A stretch of 64,000 bases of DNA from Aeromicrobium tamlense (GTDB taxonomy: Bacteria; Actinomycetota; Actinomycetes; Propionibacteriales; Nocardioidaceae): assembly GCF_013408555.1 (NCBI RefSeq), contig NZ_JACBZN010000001.1:620001-684000 (forward strand). The letters are read 5' to 3'. A program made the translations under genes and the position numbers. Every line of letters starts with the position of its first letter. Position 1 is the stretch's first letter. The notes beneath the pieces were generated by a model, which searched no databases, was not told the DNA's origin, and worked only from the letters and a program-made list of their open reading frames with translations. Of this stretch, positions 36,866 to 44,727 are shown one piece after another.

Positions 36866-37288
36866 TCATGGTGCGACGAGCCGTCCGTCCACGTAGAGCG
36901 GGGCGCCGGGGATCGTCGCGGCGCGGAGCGCGGCGAGCGTGGCGTCCTCGAGGTCGGGATGGCGTCCGTCGAGGGCGCCGACGCGGTTCGCGACGACGAG
37001 GTCGAACGGGTCCTCTCCGGGCTCGAGCCTGAACGACTCGGCGGACGCGTGGCGCACGCCCAGGACACCCGCCGCGATCTCGGTGGCGCAGGCGGTGCGG
37101 GTGGCCGCGACACCCCGCTGCGAGCGGTCGACCACGAGGACGAAGCCGCCGGGGGAGACCCGGGCGGCCATCGCGCGGGCGAGCGGGCCGGGCGCTCCGC
37201 CGATCTCGAGCACCCGCAGACCCGGCGCGAGCGGCAGCGCCTCGAGGACTGCGGCCAGCCGCGGTGAGAGCGCGCTCATGGCGCCCAT
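36866..37288 (-). CDS. Class I SAM-dependent methyltransferase-like protein
   Basis: The 140-residue product has the SAM-binding motif I LRVLEIGGAPGPLA, motif II acidic residue in FVLVVDRS and motif IV-like FDLVVANRVGAL. It is shorter than most class I methyltransferases and may be a minimal form. CATCTT ends six bases before ATG 37288. Substrate is unknown. Confidence 0.8.
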   Translation of the reverse strand: MGAMSALSPRLAAVLEALPLAPGLRVLEIGGAPGPLARAMAARVSPGGFVLVVDRSQRGVAATRTACATEIAAGVLGVRHASAESFRLEPGEDPFDLVVANRVGALDGRHPDLEDATLAALRAATIPGAPLYVDGRLVAP

Positions 37289-37341
37289 CGTCGCAAGATG
37301 CGGGCCTGTTCGGCACGCCCCCGCGGGGTTACCGTCGAGGC

Positions 37342-37638
37342 ATGTGCCGCAACATCCGAGTCCTCCACAACTTCGAGCCGGCGACGACGGACGAGGAGGT
37401 CCGCGAGGCCGCGCTGCAGTTCGTGCGGAAGGTCAGCGGGTCCACGAAGCCGTCGCGCGCCAACCAGGAGGCGTTCGACCGCGCGGTCGACGAGATCGCG
37501 GAGGCCACCCGGCGTCTGCTCGACGACCTCGTGACGAAGGCGCCGCCGAAGAGCCGTGAGCGCGAGGCCATCAAGGGACGCGAGCGTCACGAGAAGCGGA
37601 TGGAGCGCGAGGTCCGCCTGCGCACCGCGAGCGCATGA
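37342..37638 (+). CDS. DUF2277 family protein
   Basis: The 98-residue product begins MCRNIRVLHNFEPATTDEEV, the hallmark of DUF2277, and continues with a conserved basic helical region and a charged C-terminus. TACCGT ends six bases before the ATG, a leaderless-type promoter. Its function is unknown; the family is common in actinobacteria and its N-terminal cysteine is conserved. Confidence 0.93.
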   Translation: MCRNIRVLHNFEPATTDEEVREAALQFVRKVSGSTKPSRANQEAFDRAVDEIAEATRRLLDDLVTKAPPKSREREAIKGRERHEKRMEREVRLRTASA

Positions 37639-37645
37639 GCCTGCG

Positions 37646-37696
37646 GCGCACGTGAGAAGGGACACGTGCGCGCTCGGGAAGGTTCGAGCCCCGAGC
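37646..37696. repeat. Two inverted repeats between DUF2277 and RutE-like genes
   Basis: GCGCACGTG (37646-37654) and CACGTGCGC (37663-37671) form a 9-base stem with an 8-base loop. GCTCGGG (37672-37678) and CCCGAGC (37690-37696) form a second. They may be a terminator for the first gene or operators for the second, which starts at 37713. Confidence 0.5.
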
Positions 37697-37712
37697 AGAC
37701 GTTAGTTGAATC

Positions 37713-38309
37713 ATGAACGATTTTCTCGAGCTCTCGTCAGACGCCCAGGACCTGCTGTTCCGTCAGGCCCGCACCGCGAACTCCTTCACCGACGAGCCGG
37801 TGACCGATGAGCAGGTCGCGGCGATCCAGGACCTCGTGAAGTTCGGCCCGACCGCGATGAACTCGCAGCCCCTGCGCATCGTCCTCGTCCGCAGCGACGA
37901 CGCCCGCGCGCGCCTGCTGAAGCACATGGCCGACGGCAACCGCGACAAGACCGCCGCCGCCCCGCTGGTCGCCATCCTCGCCGCGGACACCGACTTCAAC
38001 GAGCACCTGCCCACCGTCTTCCCGCACGCCGAGGGTGCCAAGGACTGGTTCCCGGACCCGGTCGCGCGCGAGGCCACGGCTCGTCTCAACGCCGGTCTGC
38101 AGATCGGCTACTTCATCATGGGCGTGCGCGCCGCCGGCCTGGCCGCGGGCCCGATGACCGGCTTCGACGCCGAGGGCATCGACGAGGACCTGCTGGCCGG
38201 CACCGGCTACAAGACGATGGTCGTCGTCAACATCGGCCACCCGGGCGAGAACGCCTGGTTCGACCGCCTCCCGCGCCTCGAGCACGAGCAGGTCGTCACG
38301 GCTCTCTGA
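37713..38309 (+). CDS. Malonic semialdehyde reductase (RutE)-like nitroreductase
   Basis: The 198-residue product is an FMN nitroreductase close to RutE/HadB types: DLLFRQARTANSFTDEPVTD at the N-terminus, then KFGPTAMNSQPLRIVLV, the FMN-binding region. RutE reduces malonic semialdehyde in pyrimidine degradation, but no other rut gene is here, so the substrate is open. Its 3' end overlaps the convergent gene by 14 bases. Confidence 0.92.
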   Translation: MNDFLELSSDAQDLLFRQARTANSFTDEPVTDEQVAAIQDLVKFGPTAMNSQPLRIVLVRSDDARARLLKHMADGNRDKTAAAPLVAILAADTDFNEHLPTVFPHAEGAKDWFPDPVAREATARLNAGLQIGYFIMGVRAAGLAAGPMTGFDAEGIDEDLLAGTGYKTMVVVNIGHPGENAWFDRLPRLEHEQVVTAL

Positions 38310-39348
38310 GCCCCACCGGGGGCGCGTCCACCGCCTCCTCCCCGTGCCCGCGTCGAGTCACCTCGGCGCGGGCACGGTCGATTCCGCCATGCTCCAGCGC
38401 GGCGAGGCCCGACTCGCCCTGCCACACCAGCCGGTCGCGGTGGTGGACCGTGACGTGCATCCGGGCGCCGAGGTGCTCGATCGCGCCGGGCACGTTGCGG
38501 CGCTCGCGAGGCACCGGCACCGGCAGCACGTGGGCGGCGGCGAGGTCGCCCCAGCCCTCGATCTCGATCCGCCAGCGGGCACTGCGGCCGCGCAGGGACC
38601 AGCGCTCGTCGCTGACCTCGGCGCGCACCGGCGACACGACCGGGTCGCCGAGCCGCACGAGCCGCCCGTCGGGCAGCAGCACGACGACGGCCGTCACGGT
38701 CGTGCGCAGCGGGCCGGCCGAGACCTCGCCACCCGCGAACGCGACGCACACCGACGGGTCCTCGAAGCCCTGCGCCTGGCCCCACCACCACGCGTCGGGG
38801 AAGCCGCCCTTGCCCCAGTTCTTCTCGCCGTAGACCTGCCAGCCGTCGATCTCCCAGGTCTGCGTGCCGACGACCGCCTCGCCGTGGGCCGAGCCGCCGA
38901 GCAGCCACGGATGCCAGTACTGGTTGAGGCCCGGGACGGCCTGGAAGATGCTCGAGCCGCCGAGGCTGCGGCGCGGCCACGGCACCGGCTGCCGGACCTC
39001 GACGTCGATCCGCGCGTCGGGTCCGAGATCGACGTGCAGGCGGTCGGGCGAGCCGCGGAAGGCGACTCCGGAGACGACGCCGAGCCCGCTCGCGTCCGCC
39101 TCGCCCACGGGGTGCGCCGTCGTGCGCAGGAACCCGTTCGGGTGGGAGGCCACGCCGAGCGTCGACCACGTGCCGCCGGCCGCGCGGTTCACCCCGTCGA
39201 GGGCGATCAGGACGCGCCCGGAGGCGGGGTCGGCGAACCTCCAGAAGTAGCCCTCCATCGCGACGCCGTGCGCGGGGAGGGGGTCGCCGAACGGGCGGTC
39301 CGCACCACTCGCCCGGTAGGCGTCACGCAGCGCGGCTGGCCGGCGCAT
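38296..39348 (-). CDS. Tocopherol-cyclase-like protein
   Basis: The 350-residue product resembles the tocopherol cyclase / lipocalin-like family: GYFWRFADPASGRVLIAL near the N-terminus, then WEIDGWQVYGEKNWGKGGFP and WWWGQAQGF. Actinomycetes do not make tocopherol, so the real substrate is unknown; a prenylated quinone or lipid is possible. It starts three bases after the zf-TFIIB gene and is probably cotranscribed with it. Confidence 0.85.
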   Translation of the reverse strand: MRRPAALRDAYRASGADRPFGDPLPAHGVAMEGYFWRFADPASGRVLIALDGVNRAAGGTWSTLGVASHPNGFLRTTAHPVGEADASGLGVVSGVAFRGSPDRLHVDLGPDARIDVEVRQPVPWPRRSLGGSSIFQAVPGLNQYWHPWLLGGSAHGEAVVGTQTWEIDGWQVYGEKNWGKGGFPDAWWWGQAQGFEDPSVCVAFAGGEVSAGPLRTTVTAVVVLLPDGRLVRLGDPVVSPVRAEVSDERWSLRGRSARWRIEIEGWGDLAAAHVLPVPVPRERRNVPGAIEHLGARMHVTVHHRDRLVWQGESGLAALEHGGIDRARAEVTRRGHGEEAVDAPPVGLREP

Positions 39349-39351
39349 GGC

Positions 39352-39633
39352 TCAGTCGAACAGCTCGCCGAGCCAGTGACTCTTCTTCTTGCCCCGGTAG
39401 CCGCTGCTGCGGTCGTCGTATCGGCGGTCCCGGTCGTCGTACGACGGGCGCGGCGCGTAGCGGTCGTCCCGCTGCGGCGCCGCCGTGCGGGTGGCGTCCT
39501 GCTCGGCGCGCTCGAGGATCTTGTCCAGCTCGCCGCGGTCGAGCCACACGCCCCGGCACTCGGGGCAGTAGTCGATCTCCACGCCGGACCGCTCGCTCAT
39601 CACGAGGGTCGTCGCGTCGTTGGGGCACTTCAT
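39352..39633 (-). CDS. zf-TFIIB domain protein
   Basis: The 93-residue product has two cysteine pairs, MKCPNDATTLVM and YCPECRGVWLDRGELDKI, which form the zf-TFIIB zinc ribbon. The second half is rich in Arg, Asp and Tyr and probably disordered, ending KSHWLGELFD. GGAGGT precedes the ATG. It forms an operon with the tocopherol-cyclase-like gene. Function unknown. Confidence 0.93.
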   Translation of the reverse strand: MKCPNDATTLVMSERSGVEIDYCPECRGVWLDRGELDKILERAEQDATRTAAPQRDDRYAPRPSYDDRDRRYDDRSSGYRGKKKSHWLGELFD

Positions 39634-39739
39634 CGGGGACCTCCAGGAGTGGGAACTGGGTTCAGCCTAGGCGGGTCCTGCCAAGGCTGCCGCCGCTCGG
39701 CGTGCTTGCCGAGCGGGCCGCGGACGGTGAGCATGAGGC

Positions 39740-40567
39740 ATGACCAGCCCGTCGCGCCGATGGCTCGTCCGGGCCCTCGCGGTGGCGCTGGTGCTGGTCG
39801 GGATGGGGGTGGCGGCCGTGTGGGCGCTGCAGCGCCAGCTGATCTACTTCCCCGACGCGGAGCCGGTGCCCGCGGCGGCGGAGGCGGTCCCCGGCGCGCG
39901 CGACGTCACGCTGAGCACCGCGGACGGGCTCGAGCTGGGTGCGTGGTTCGTTCCGGCGGCCGAGACCGACACGGGTCTGGCGGTGCTCCTGGCTCCGGGC
40001 AACGGGGGCAACCGGCTGAGTCGCACGGGTCTCGCGGAGGAGCTGAGCCGGCGCGGTCTCGCGGTCCTGCTGATGGACTACTGCGGCTACGGCGGCAACC
40101 CGGGGCGCCCGAGCGAGGACGGGCTCGCGGCCGACGCGGACGCCGCCCTCGAGGCGCTGGCCGACCTCGGGTACCCGGCCGATCGCACGATCCTGTTCGG
40201 CGAGTCCCTCGGCTCGGGCGTGGTCGCCGCGCTGCAGGCGCGCACGACACCGGCGGGAATCGTGCTGCGCTCGCCGTTCACCGAGCTGGCCGACGTCGGT
40301 GCGCACCACTACCCGTGGCTGCCGGTGCGGATGCTGCTGCGCGACCGCTTCCCGGTCTCGGAGCACCTGGCCGCCAGCGACGTGCCCGTCACGGTGATCC
40401 ACGGCCACCACGACACGGTCGTGCCGACCGAGCTCAGCGAGCGCGTCGCCGACGGTGCACCCTCGCTGTTCGAGCGGGTCGTGCTGACCGGCGACCACAA
40501 CGACGCCGTGATGTTCGGCGCACCTGTCGCGGACGCTGTCCTGCGGCTCGCGCACCACGTTCGGTGA
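39740..40567 (+). CDS. Membrane-anchored alpha/beta hydrolase (BEM46/ABHD13-like)
   Basis: The 275-residue product has an N-terminal hydrophobic anchor (about 9-32), then QLIYFPDAEPVP, typical of BEM46-like hydrolases. The nucleophile elbow is FGESLGSG, the acid lies in GHHDTVVP, and the histidine in GDHND. The anchor suggests it acts on the outer face of the membrane. Substrate unknown. Confidence 0.92.
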   Translation: MTSPSRRWLVRALAVALVLVGMGVAAVWALQRQLIYFPDAEPVPAAAEAVPGARDVTLSTADGLELGAWFVPAAETDTGLAVLLAPGNGGNRLSRTGLAEELSRRGLAVLLMDYCGYGGNPGRPSEDGLAADADAALEALADLGYPADRTILFGESLGSGVVAALQARTTPAGIVLRSPFTELADVGAHHYPWLPVRMLLRDRFPVSEHLAASDVPVTVIHGHHDTVVPTELSERVADGAPSLFERVVLTGDHNDAVMFGAPVADAVLRLAHHVR

Positions 40568-40602
40568 GGCGTCGACGTCGGGTCAGCCCCTCGGCCGCGT
40601 GA

Positions 40603-41235
40603 TCATCCGTCCCTGAGGCGATTCGCGAGCAGCTCGACCCCGGGACCGTCGAGGTCGTCGAGGGCGACGCGGCGGCCGGAGAGGGCGAGCAGCAGCGACA
40701 GCGTCGGTCCTCGGACCTCGGGCCCGTCGCCCGCCGCCAGGTCGGCGTCCGTGGCAGTCATGCGGACGCCCGTGAGGTGCTCCTTGCCGCCGCCGAACGC
40801 CACGGTCGTGCGCTCCTGCAGACGGAACGCGCGCACGACCGCCTCCTGCGGGTAGGCGCGCACCAGTCCCAGAGGCCGGCGGATGTCCTCGCCATGGACG
40901 ACCTCCTCGACGAGGCGGCTGTCGAGCGGCGCCGGCGGCGTGGAGGTCCGGTGCGCGACGTCGCGCAGGCGGCGCAGGGTCTCGTGAGGACTCGCGCCGC
41001 GATGGCGGCGGACGCCCCGCTCGTTCTGGCGATGGAAGTCGAACCGCGCCCGGACGAGTCCCGCGACGAAGCCCACCCGTGTCGTCGACGCGGTGTCGAC
41101 CAGGTGCGCCGCGACGTCGTGCACGGTCCATCCGTCGCACAGCGAGGGCAGCTCCCACGAGGACTCCGGCAGCTGCCCGAGGTCGGCGACGAGCGCCTCG
41201 CGCTCGGCATGCACGAGCGGCCAGACGTCGGACAT
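40603..41235 (-). CDS. Mycothiol-dependent maleylpyruvate isomerase-like (MDMPI/DinB-fold) protein
   Basis: The 210-residue product begins MSDVWPLVHAEREALVADLG and has LCDGWTVHDVAAHLVDTAS, the DinB-like metal-binding helix region of MDMPI-domain proteins, and VHGEDIRRPLG. Many members use mycothiol. The frame is open up to 41385, but TAGGGT ending seven bases upstream marks ATG 41235. It is divergent from a PIG-L deacetylase gene. Reaction unknown. Confidence 0.88.
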   Translation of the reverse strand: MSDVWPLVHAEREALVADLGQLPESSWELPSLCDGWTVHDVAAHLVDTASTTRVGFVAGLVRARFDFHRQNERGVRRHRGASPHETLRRLRDVAHRTSTPPAPLDSRLVEEVVHGEDIRRPLGLVRAYPQEAVVRAFRLQERTTVAFGGGKEHLTGVRMTATDADLAAGDGPEVRGPTLSLLLALSGRRVALDDLDGPGVELLANRLRDG

Positions 41236-41242
41236 GACGCCC

Positions 41243-41284
41243 ACCCTAGGAGGGATGTACGCCGCGCGCGCCCGGGCGTACATT
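41243..41284. promoter_or_regulatory. Divergent promoters with palindrome between MDMPI and PIG-L genes
   Basis: TAGGGT (41248 down to 41243) faces the MDMPI gene, and TACATT (41279-41284) ends six bases before the PIG-L start. Between them ATGTACGCC (41255-41263) and GGCGTACAT (41275-41283) form a perfect 9-base inverted repeat with an 11-base spacer. The right arm overlaps the TACATT element, so a bound protein would block the deacetylase promoter. Confidence 0.55.
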
Positions 41285-41290
41285 CCGAGA

Positions 41291-42067
41291 ATGAGCGCAG
41301 ACGAGCTGCTCCCGCCGTTCCCCGACGACGCGTTCGAGCGCATCCTGTGCGTCGTGGCCCACCCGGATGACGTCGAGTACGGCACGTCCTCGGCCGTGGC
41401 GCGCTGGACGAGCGAGGGCGTCGACGTCGCCTACCTCCTGCTGACCCGTGGCGAGGCGGGCATGGACGCGCTGTCGCCGAAGGAGACCGCCGAGTTGCGT
41501 CGCGACGAGCAGATCGCCGCCTCCGAGGTCGTGGGCGTGTCGCAGGTCGACTTCCTGGACTACCCGGACGGGATCCTGGAGTACTCCCTGGCGATGCGCC
41601 GCGACATCGCGATGTCGATCCGCGGCTTCCGCCCGGACGCGGTGCTGGTGGGCTCGTGGGACGTCGAGTTCGTCGCGGGGCTGAACCAGGCCGATCACCG
41701 CGTCGCCGGTCTCGCGGCGATCGACGGCCTGCGCGACGCCGGCAACCGCTGGGTGTTCCCCGAGCTGCTCGCCGAGGGCCTCGAGCCGTGGTCGCCGCGC
41801 TGGCTGCTGGTCTCGGGCGACAACCGTCCCACCCACGGAGTCGACGTGACGGGCGAGCCGCTCGAGCGCGGCATCGCGTCGCTGGAGGCGCACGGCCAGT
41901 ACCTCGCCGGGATCCCCGGCCACCCGCCGCCGCGCCCGATGATCACGGGCATCACGGCGATGCAGGGTCGCCGGATGGGCGTCGACCACGCGGTGCTGTT
42001 CCGTGCCTTCGACTTCCATGCGCCGCCGCCGATCGCTCGCGAGGCGATGGAGCTCGGCGGGGCCTGA
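41291..42067 (+). CDS. PIG-L/LmbE family deacetylase
   Basis: The 258-residue product has the zinc motif VVAHPDDVEYG and the later HRVAGLAA region with a metal-binding histidine. The family includes MshB and Mca of mycothiol metabolism and other N-acetylglucosamine deacetylases. The C-terminal MGVDHAVLFRAFDFHAPPP differs from MshB as I recall it, so substrate is open. ATG 41291 is set by the TACATT promoter element. Confidence 0.92.
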   Translation: MSADELLPPFPDDAFERILCVVAHPDDVEYGTSSAVARWTSEGVDVAYLLLTRGEAGMDALSPKETAELRRDEQIAASEVVGVSQVDFLDYPDGILEYSLAMRRDIAMSIRGFRPDAVLVGSWDVEFVAGLNQADHRVAGLAAIDGLRDAGNRWVFPELLAEGLEPWSPRWLLVSGDNRPTHGVDVTGEPLERGIASLEAHGQYLAGIPGHPPPRPMITGITAMQGRRMGVDHAVLFRAFDFHAPPPIAREAMELGGA

Positions 42068-42078
42068 CCTGCGCCCCG

Positions 42079-42492
42079 TCACGCCGTGAGCAGGCCGATG
42101 CCGAGGGTCGTGAGGCTGACGGCCAGCAGCGCGGCACCGCCGAAGACGAGCGCGATCAGCGCGTTCGGCCGCGTGCGTCCCCGGCCCATCGAGGCGAAGA
42201 AGAAGCCGCCCGGCATGAGCAGGGCCGAGACCGCGACGCCGGTGCGGGCGAGCCACTCCCAGATCCCGGTGAGTGTGGTGGCGTCGACGAACGGCTGGCA
42301 GACCAGGGCGAGGACGAGCAGGACGCCGGCGTGGGCGTGACCGGCCCGGGCGAACTTCTCCTGGAAGGAAGTGACGTCCTCGCGGCCGGTGACGATGCGC
42401 ACCATGTACAGGCCGCCGGTCTCCACCGTGACGAGCGCGAGGAAGAGGATGCCGGCGAGCTGCCGCGAGTCGTCGGAGAGCAGGGATTCCAT
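42079..42492 (-). CDS. Four-helix membrane protein, unassigned
   Basis: The 137-residue product has four predicted membrane segments (about 12-32, 50-70, 80-98, 112-134) and a charged loop MGRGRTRPNA. I do not recognise the family. It diverges from a MerR regulator with a palindrome between them, so it is the likely target. The convergent PIG-L gene ends 11 bases away. Confidence 0.8.
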   Translation of the reverse strand: MESLLSDDSRQLAGILFLALVTVETGGLYMVRIVTGREDVTSFQEKFARAGHAHAGVLLVLALVCQPFVDATTLTGIWEWLARTGVAVSALLMPGGFFFASMGRGRTRPNALIALVFGGAALLAVSLTTLGIGLLTA

Positions 42493-42508
42493 GGGGGCTC
42501 CAATGTTC

Positions 42509-42525
42509 GGATAGTGGAACTATCC
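42509..42525. promoter_or_regulatory. Palindromic operator candidate for the MerR regulator
   Basis: GGATAGT-GGA-ACTATCC is a perfect 17-base palindrome between the divergent membrane protein and MerR genes. A half copy, GGACTATCC, lies at 42542-42550. MerR proteins bind such palindromes in the promoter spacer of their target. Confidence 0.65.
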
Positions 42526-42569
42526 CATTTATTGGAGACCTGGACTATCCGATCTGTCAAGATGTCCCC

Positions 42570-43175
42570 ATGCGCCTCGCCGAGCTCTCCGCCCGCAGCG
42601 GCCTGTCGACCGCGACGATCAAGTACTACCTGCGCGCCGGCCTGGTCCCTCCGGGCGAGACCGAGGGCGCCACGTGGGCCCGCTACGACGAGTCGCACCT
42701 GCGCCGGCTGCGGCTGGTCCGCGCCCTGACGGAGGTCGCCGGACTTGCCCTCGACGAGGTGCGGGCGGTCGTCGCGGCGCTCGACGCGTCGGTCTCCGAG
42801 CACGAGGCCCGCGGGATCGCCCAGTGGCCGCTCTCGACGCCCGTCGCCGAGAACCCCTCGGACGACTCGCGCGAGCAGGTCGACGCCCTCCTCGCGCGGC
42901 ATGACTGGCACCTGGAGGCGCAGAGCCCTCACCGCCGCACGCTCGCCGCCGCCCTCGACACGCTGGAGCAGCTCGACTTCCCCGCTACGGACGAGGTCCT
43001 CGACGCCTACCTCCGGGCGGCCGAGTCCGTGGCCGCCGTCGACGTCCCGCGCGTCGTGGCCGAGGCCGACCCCATCGTCGCGGCCGAGCGGCTGGTGGTC
43101 GGCACGCTGCTCTACGAGCCCGTGCTCACCACGCTGCGACGCATGGCGCACGAGGTCGTCTCTGGCCGCGGCTAG
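42570..43175 (+). CDS. MerR family transcriptional regulator
   Basis: The 201-residue product has a MerR winged helix at its N-terminus (RLAELSARSGLSTATIKYYLRAGLVPPGE, quoted here in parts as RLAELSARSGLS and IKYYLRAGLVPPGE). A helical coiled-coil and C-terminal effector domain follow. No metal-binding cysteines are present, so it senses a non-metal ligand. It probably controls the divergent membrane protein gene. Confidence 0.93.
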   Translation: MRLAELSARSGLSTATIKYYLRAGLVPPGETEGATWARYDESHLRRLRLVRALTEVAGLALDEVRAVVAALDASVSEHEARGIAQWPLSTPVAENPSDDSREQVDALLARHDWHLEAQSPHRRTLAAALDTLEQLDFPATDEVLDAYLRAAESVAAVDVPRVVAEADPIVAAERLVVGTLLYEPVLTTLRRMAHEVVSGRG

Positions 43176-43177
43176 TC

Positions 43178-43195
43178 CGGGACGGTGCAGTCCCG
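43178..43195. terminator. Short hairpin between convergent genes
   Basis: CGGGAC and GTCCCG pair around GGTGCA between the MerR stop (43175) and the end of the convergent gene (43201). No T-run follows. Confidence 0.35.
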
Positions 43196-43200
43196 CGCGG

Positions 43201-43791
43201 TCACCTCCGGGTGTAACGGACCCACGGGGTGTACGCGCCGCTGGCCGGCAGGTGATCGACGAGCGGCGGGTCGTTGGGATGGAACGTGGTGCCCTCGTAG
43301 TAGCCGCTCTGCTGCGTGCGGACGTTCACACGGACCAGCTTCGGGTGGTACAGGCAGCCCTTCTTCGGGCGGATGTGGACGGTGATGACGCCCTTCTGGA
43401 CGTCCCAGCTCTCGGCGACGGTCCTGCCGCACCGGCCCACCGACGGGTAGGTGCGCCAGCTCTTCTTGAACCGCTTCGAGCCGTGGCGCGCGGAGAACCC
43501 GCCGTCGCCCGGCATCCCGAAGGCCTCCGCGAACTCGGCGCCGCCACCCTTCTTGGTGTCGATGAGCATCCGGAAGTCGCCCAGGGGACTGGAGGTCACC
43601 CAGTCGACAGGGTCGATCGTGACCGTGATCCGCACGCCCTTGGCGTTGTTCGTGACCTTCACGCGGTGGATGTCGAGCAGGCTCGATCCGCCGCCGCGGG
43701 GGTCCCTCGTGGTCTTCGTCTGCGCCACGGCGGGCGCGGCGGTCGCGCTCAGCGCGAGGACGAGCAGCAGGATCCCCCAAGTGCGTCGCAT
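43201..43791 (-). CDS. Secreted protein of unknown function
   Basis: The 196-residue product has a Sec signal peptide (MRRTWGILLLVLALSATAAP, cut near AVAQ). The mature part is basic, with two spaced cysteines (GRCGRTV and KKGCLYHP), and begins with the block IHRVKVTNNAKGVRITVTID. I do not recognise the family. TACCGT ends six bases before ATG 43791, which fixes the start although the frame is open to 43926. Confidence 0.82.
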   Translation of the reverse strand: MRRTWGILLLVLALSATAAPAVAQTKTTRDPRGGGSSLLDIHRVKVTNNAKGVRITVTIDPVDWVTSSPLGDFRMLIDTKKGGGAEFAEAFGMPGDGGFSARHGSKRFKKSWRTYPSVGRCGRTVAESWDVQKGVITVHIRPKKGCLYHPKLVRVNVRTQQSGYYEGTTFHPNDPPLVDHLPASGAYTPWVRYTRR

Positions 43792-43858
43792 CAGGCCACG
43801 GTAGACCTGCACGAACCCGCTCGCCAGCAGTTCCGTTGCGTCGGTACGGACGGATCTC

Positions 43859-44617
43859 TCACGGGGTCTCACGGATGCGGTCGACCACGAGGTTGGGCAC
43901 GTGGGCGGCCTCATCGGGACCGCCACGCTCGGGGAAGTCGAACACCGCGAGCATGACCTGCATCGGGTAGCGCGGCGGGGTCGGGCAGGTGCGCAGGAGG
44001 CGACCGTCGACCGAGAAGCTGACCTCGTCGGGCGTCCATTCCAGGCCGTAGGTGTGGAAGCGGCTCACGTCGATCGGCACCCGTGAGGTGGCGAAGTCCT
44101 CGGGGGCTACCGGGTCGCGGAACGCGTGGAGTCCGGCGCCGACCTCAGCCGACTCGCCGGCGACGATCGTGTCGCCGAAGACCTCGAACACGCAGATCTC
44201 GGCGCACTCGCGCGGGTCGACCTCGCGGCCCACCAGCCAGCACGACGCCATCGACCGAGGGGAGAGGTCCATGCGCGCGGTGATCTCGAGTCCGGTCAGC
44301 CGCGGGGTCCAGCCCCAGTGCTCGGACTGCTTCTCGCGGACCCGGAGGCCGGGCCGGAAAGGCTGCTGACCCTGCGTGCTGCCGACCGGTCCGGAGTGGT
44401 TGCCGCTCTGCACGCCCGAGACCCGCAGCGGCGGCTCGTGGTCGTCCTCGCACCAGACGCCCTGGCCCGGGCCGATCCGCAGGGTCAGGCAGGAGTCGGC
44501 CACCGAGTAGTCCGCGGCGGTGGCGTCGAGCGAGCTCCAGGCCGGGAGGTAGTGCGGCAGCCACACCGAGCGGTCGAGGTCCGAGTCGTCGAAGTGGTCG
44601 TCGAAGCGCGTGGCCAT
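43859..44617 (-). CDS. Glycoside hydrolase family 16-like protein with altered catalytic motif
   Basis: The 252-residue product fits the GH16 beta-jelly-roll: FDDHFDDSDLDRSVWLPHYL at the start, FHTYGLEWTPDEVSFSVDGR near residue 190. The catalytic motif, normally E-x-D-x-x-E, reads EICVFE (Glu140, Cys142, Glu145): both glutamates remain but the central aspartate is cysteine. There is no signal peptide. It may be catalytically impaired, adapted, or a binding protein. Confidence 0.85.
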   Translation of the reverse strand: MATRFDDHFDDSDLDRSVWLPHYLPAWSSLDATAADYSVADSCLTLRIGPGQGVWCEDDHEPPLRVSGVQSGNHSGPVGSTQGQQPFRPGLRVREKQSEHWGWTPRLTGLEITARMDLSPRSMASCWLVGREVDPRECAEICVFEVFGDTIVAGESAEVGAGLHAFRDPVAPEDFATSRVPIDVSRFHTYGLEWTPDEVSFSVDGRLLRTCPTPPRYPMQVMLAVFDFPERGGPDEAAHVPNLVVDRIRETP

Positions 44618-44645
44618 GCCTCATGGTGCCCCGGGGACGCGCCGA

Positions 44646-44710
44646 GGGGGACGGATCCTGGTACCCAGATGTCGCCGGAGCGACCCGAAGGCAGGAAGGA
44701 TCCGTCCCCC
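44646..44710. repeat. 14-base inverted repeat with long loop
   Basis: The left arm (44646-44659) and right arm (44697-44710) are perfect complements with a 37-base loop. It lies between the GH16-like and DUF1059 genes. The upstream GGTGCCCCGGGGACG (44625-44639) also precedes the inverted repeat at 35498, so the two may belong to one class of intergenic element. Confidence 0.7.
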
Positions 44711-44727
44711 CGCAGGGCGGTGCGGCG

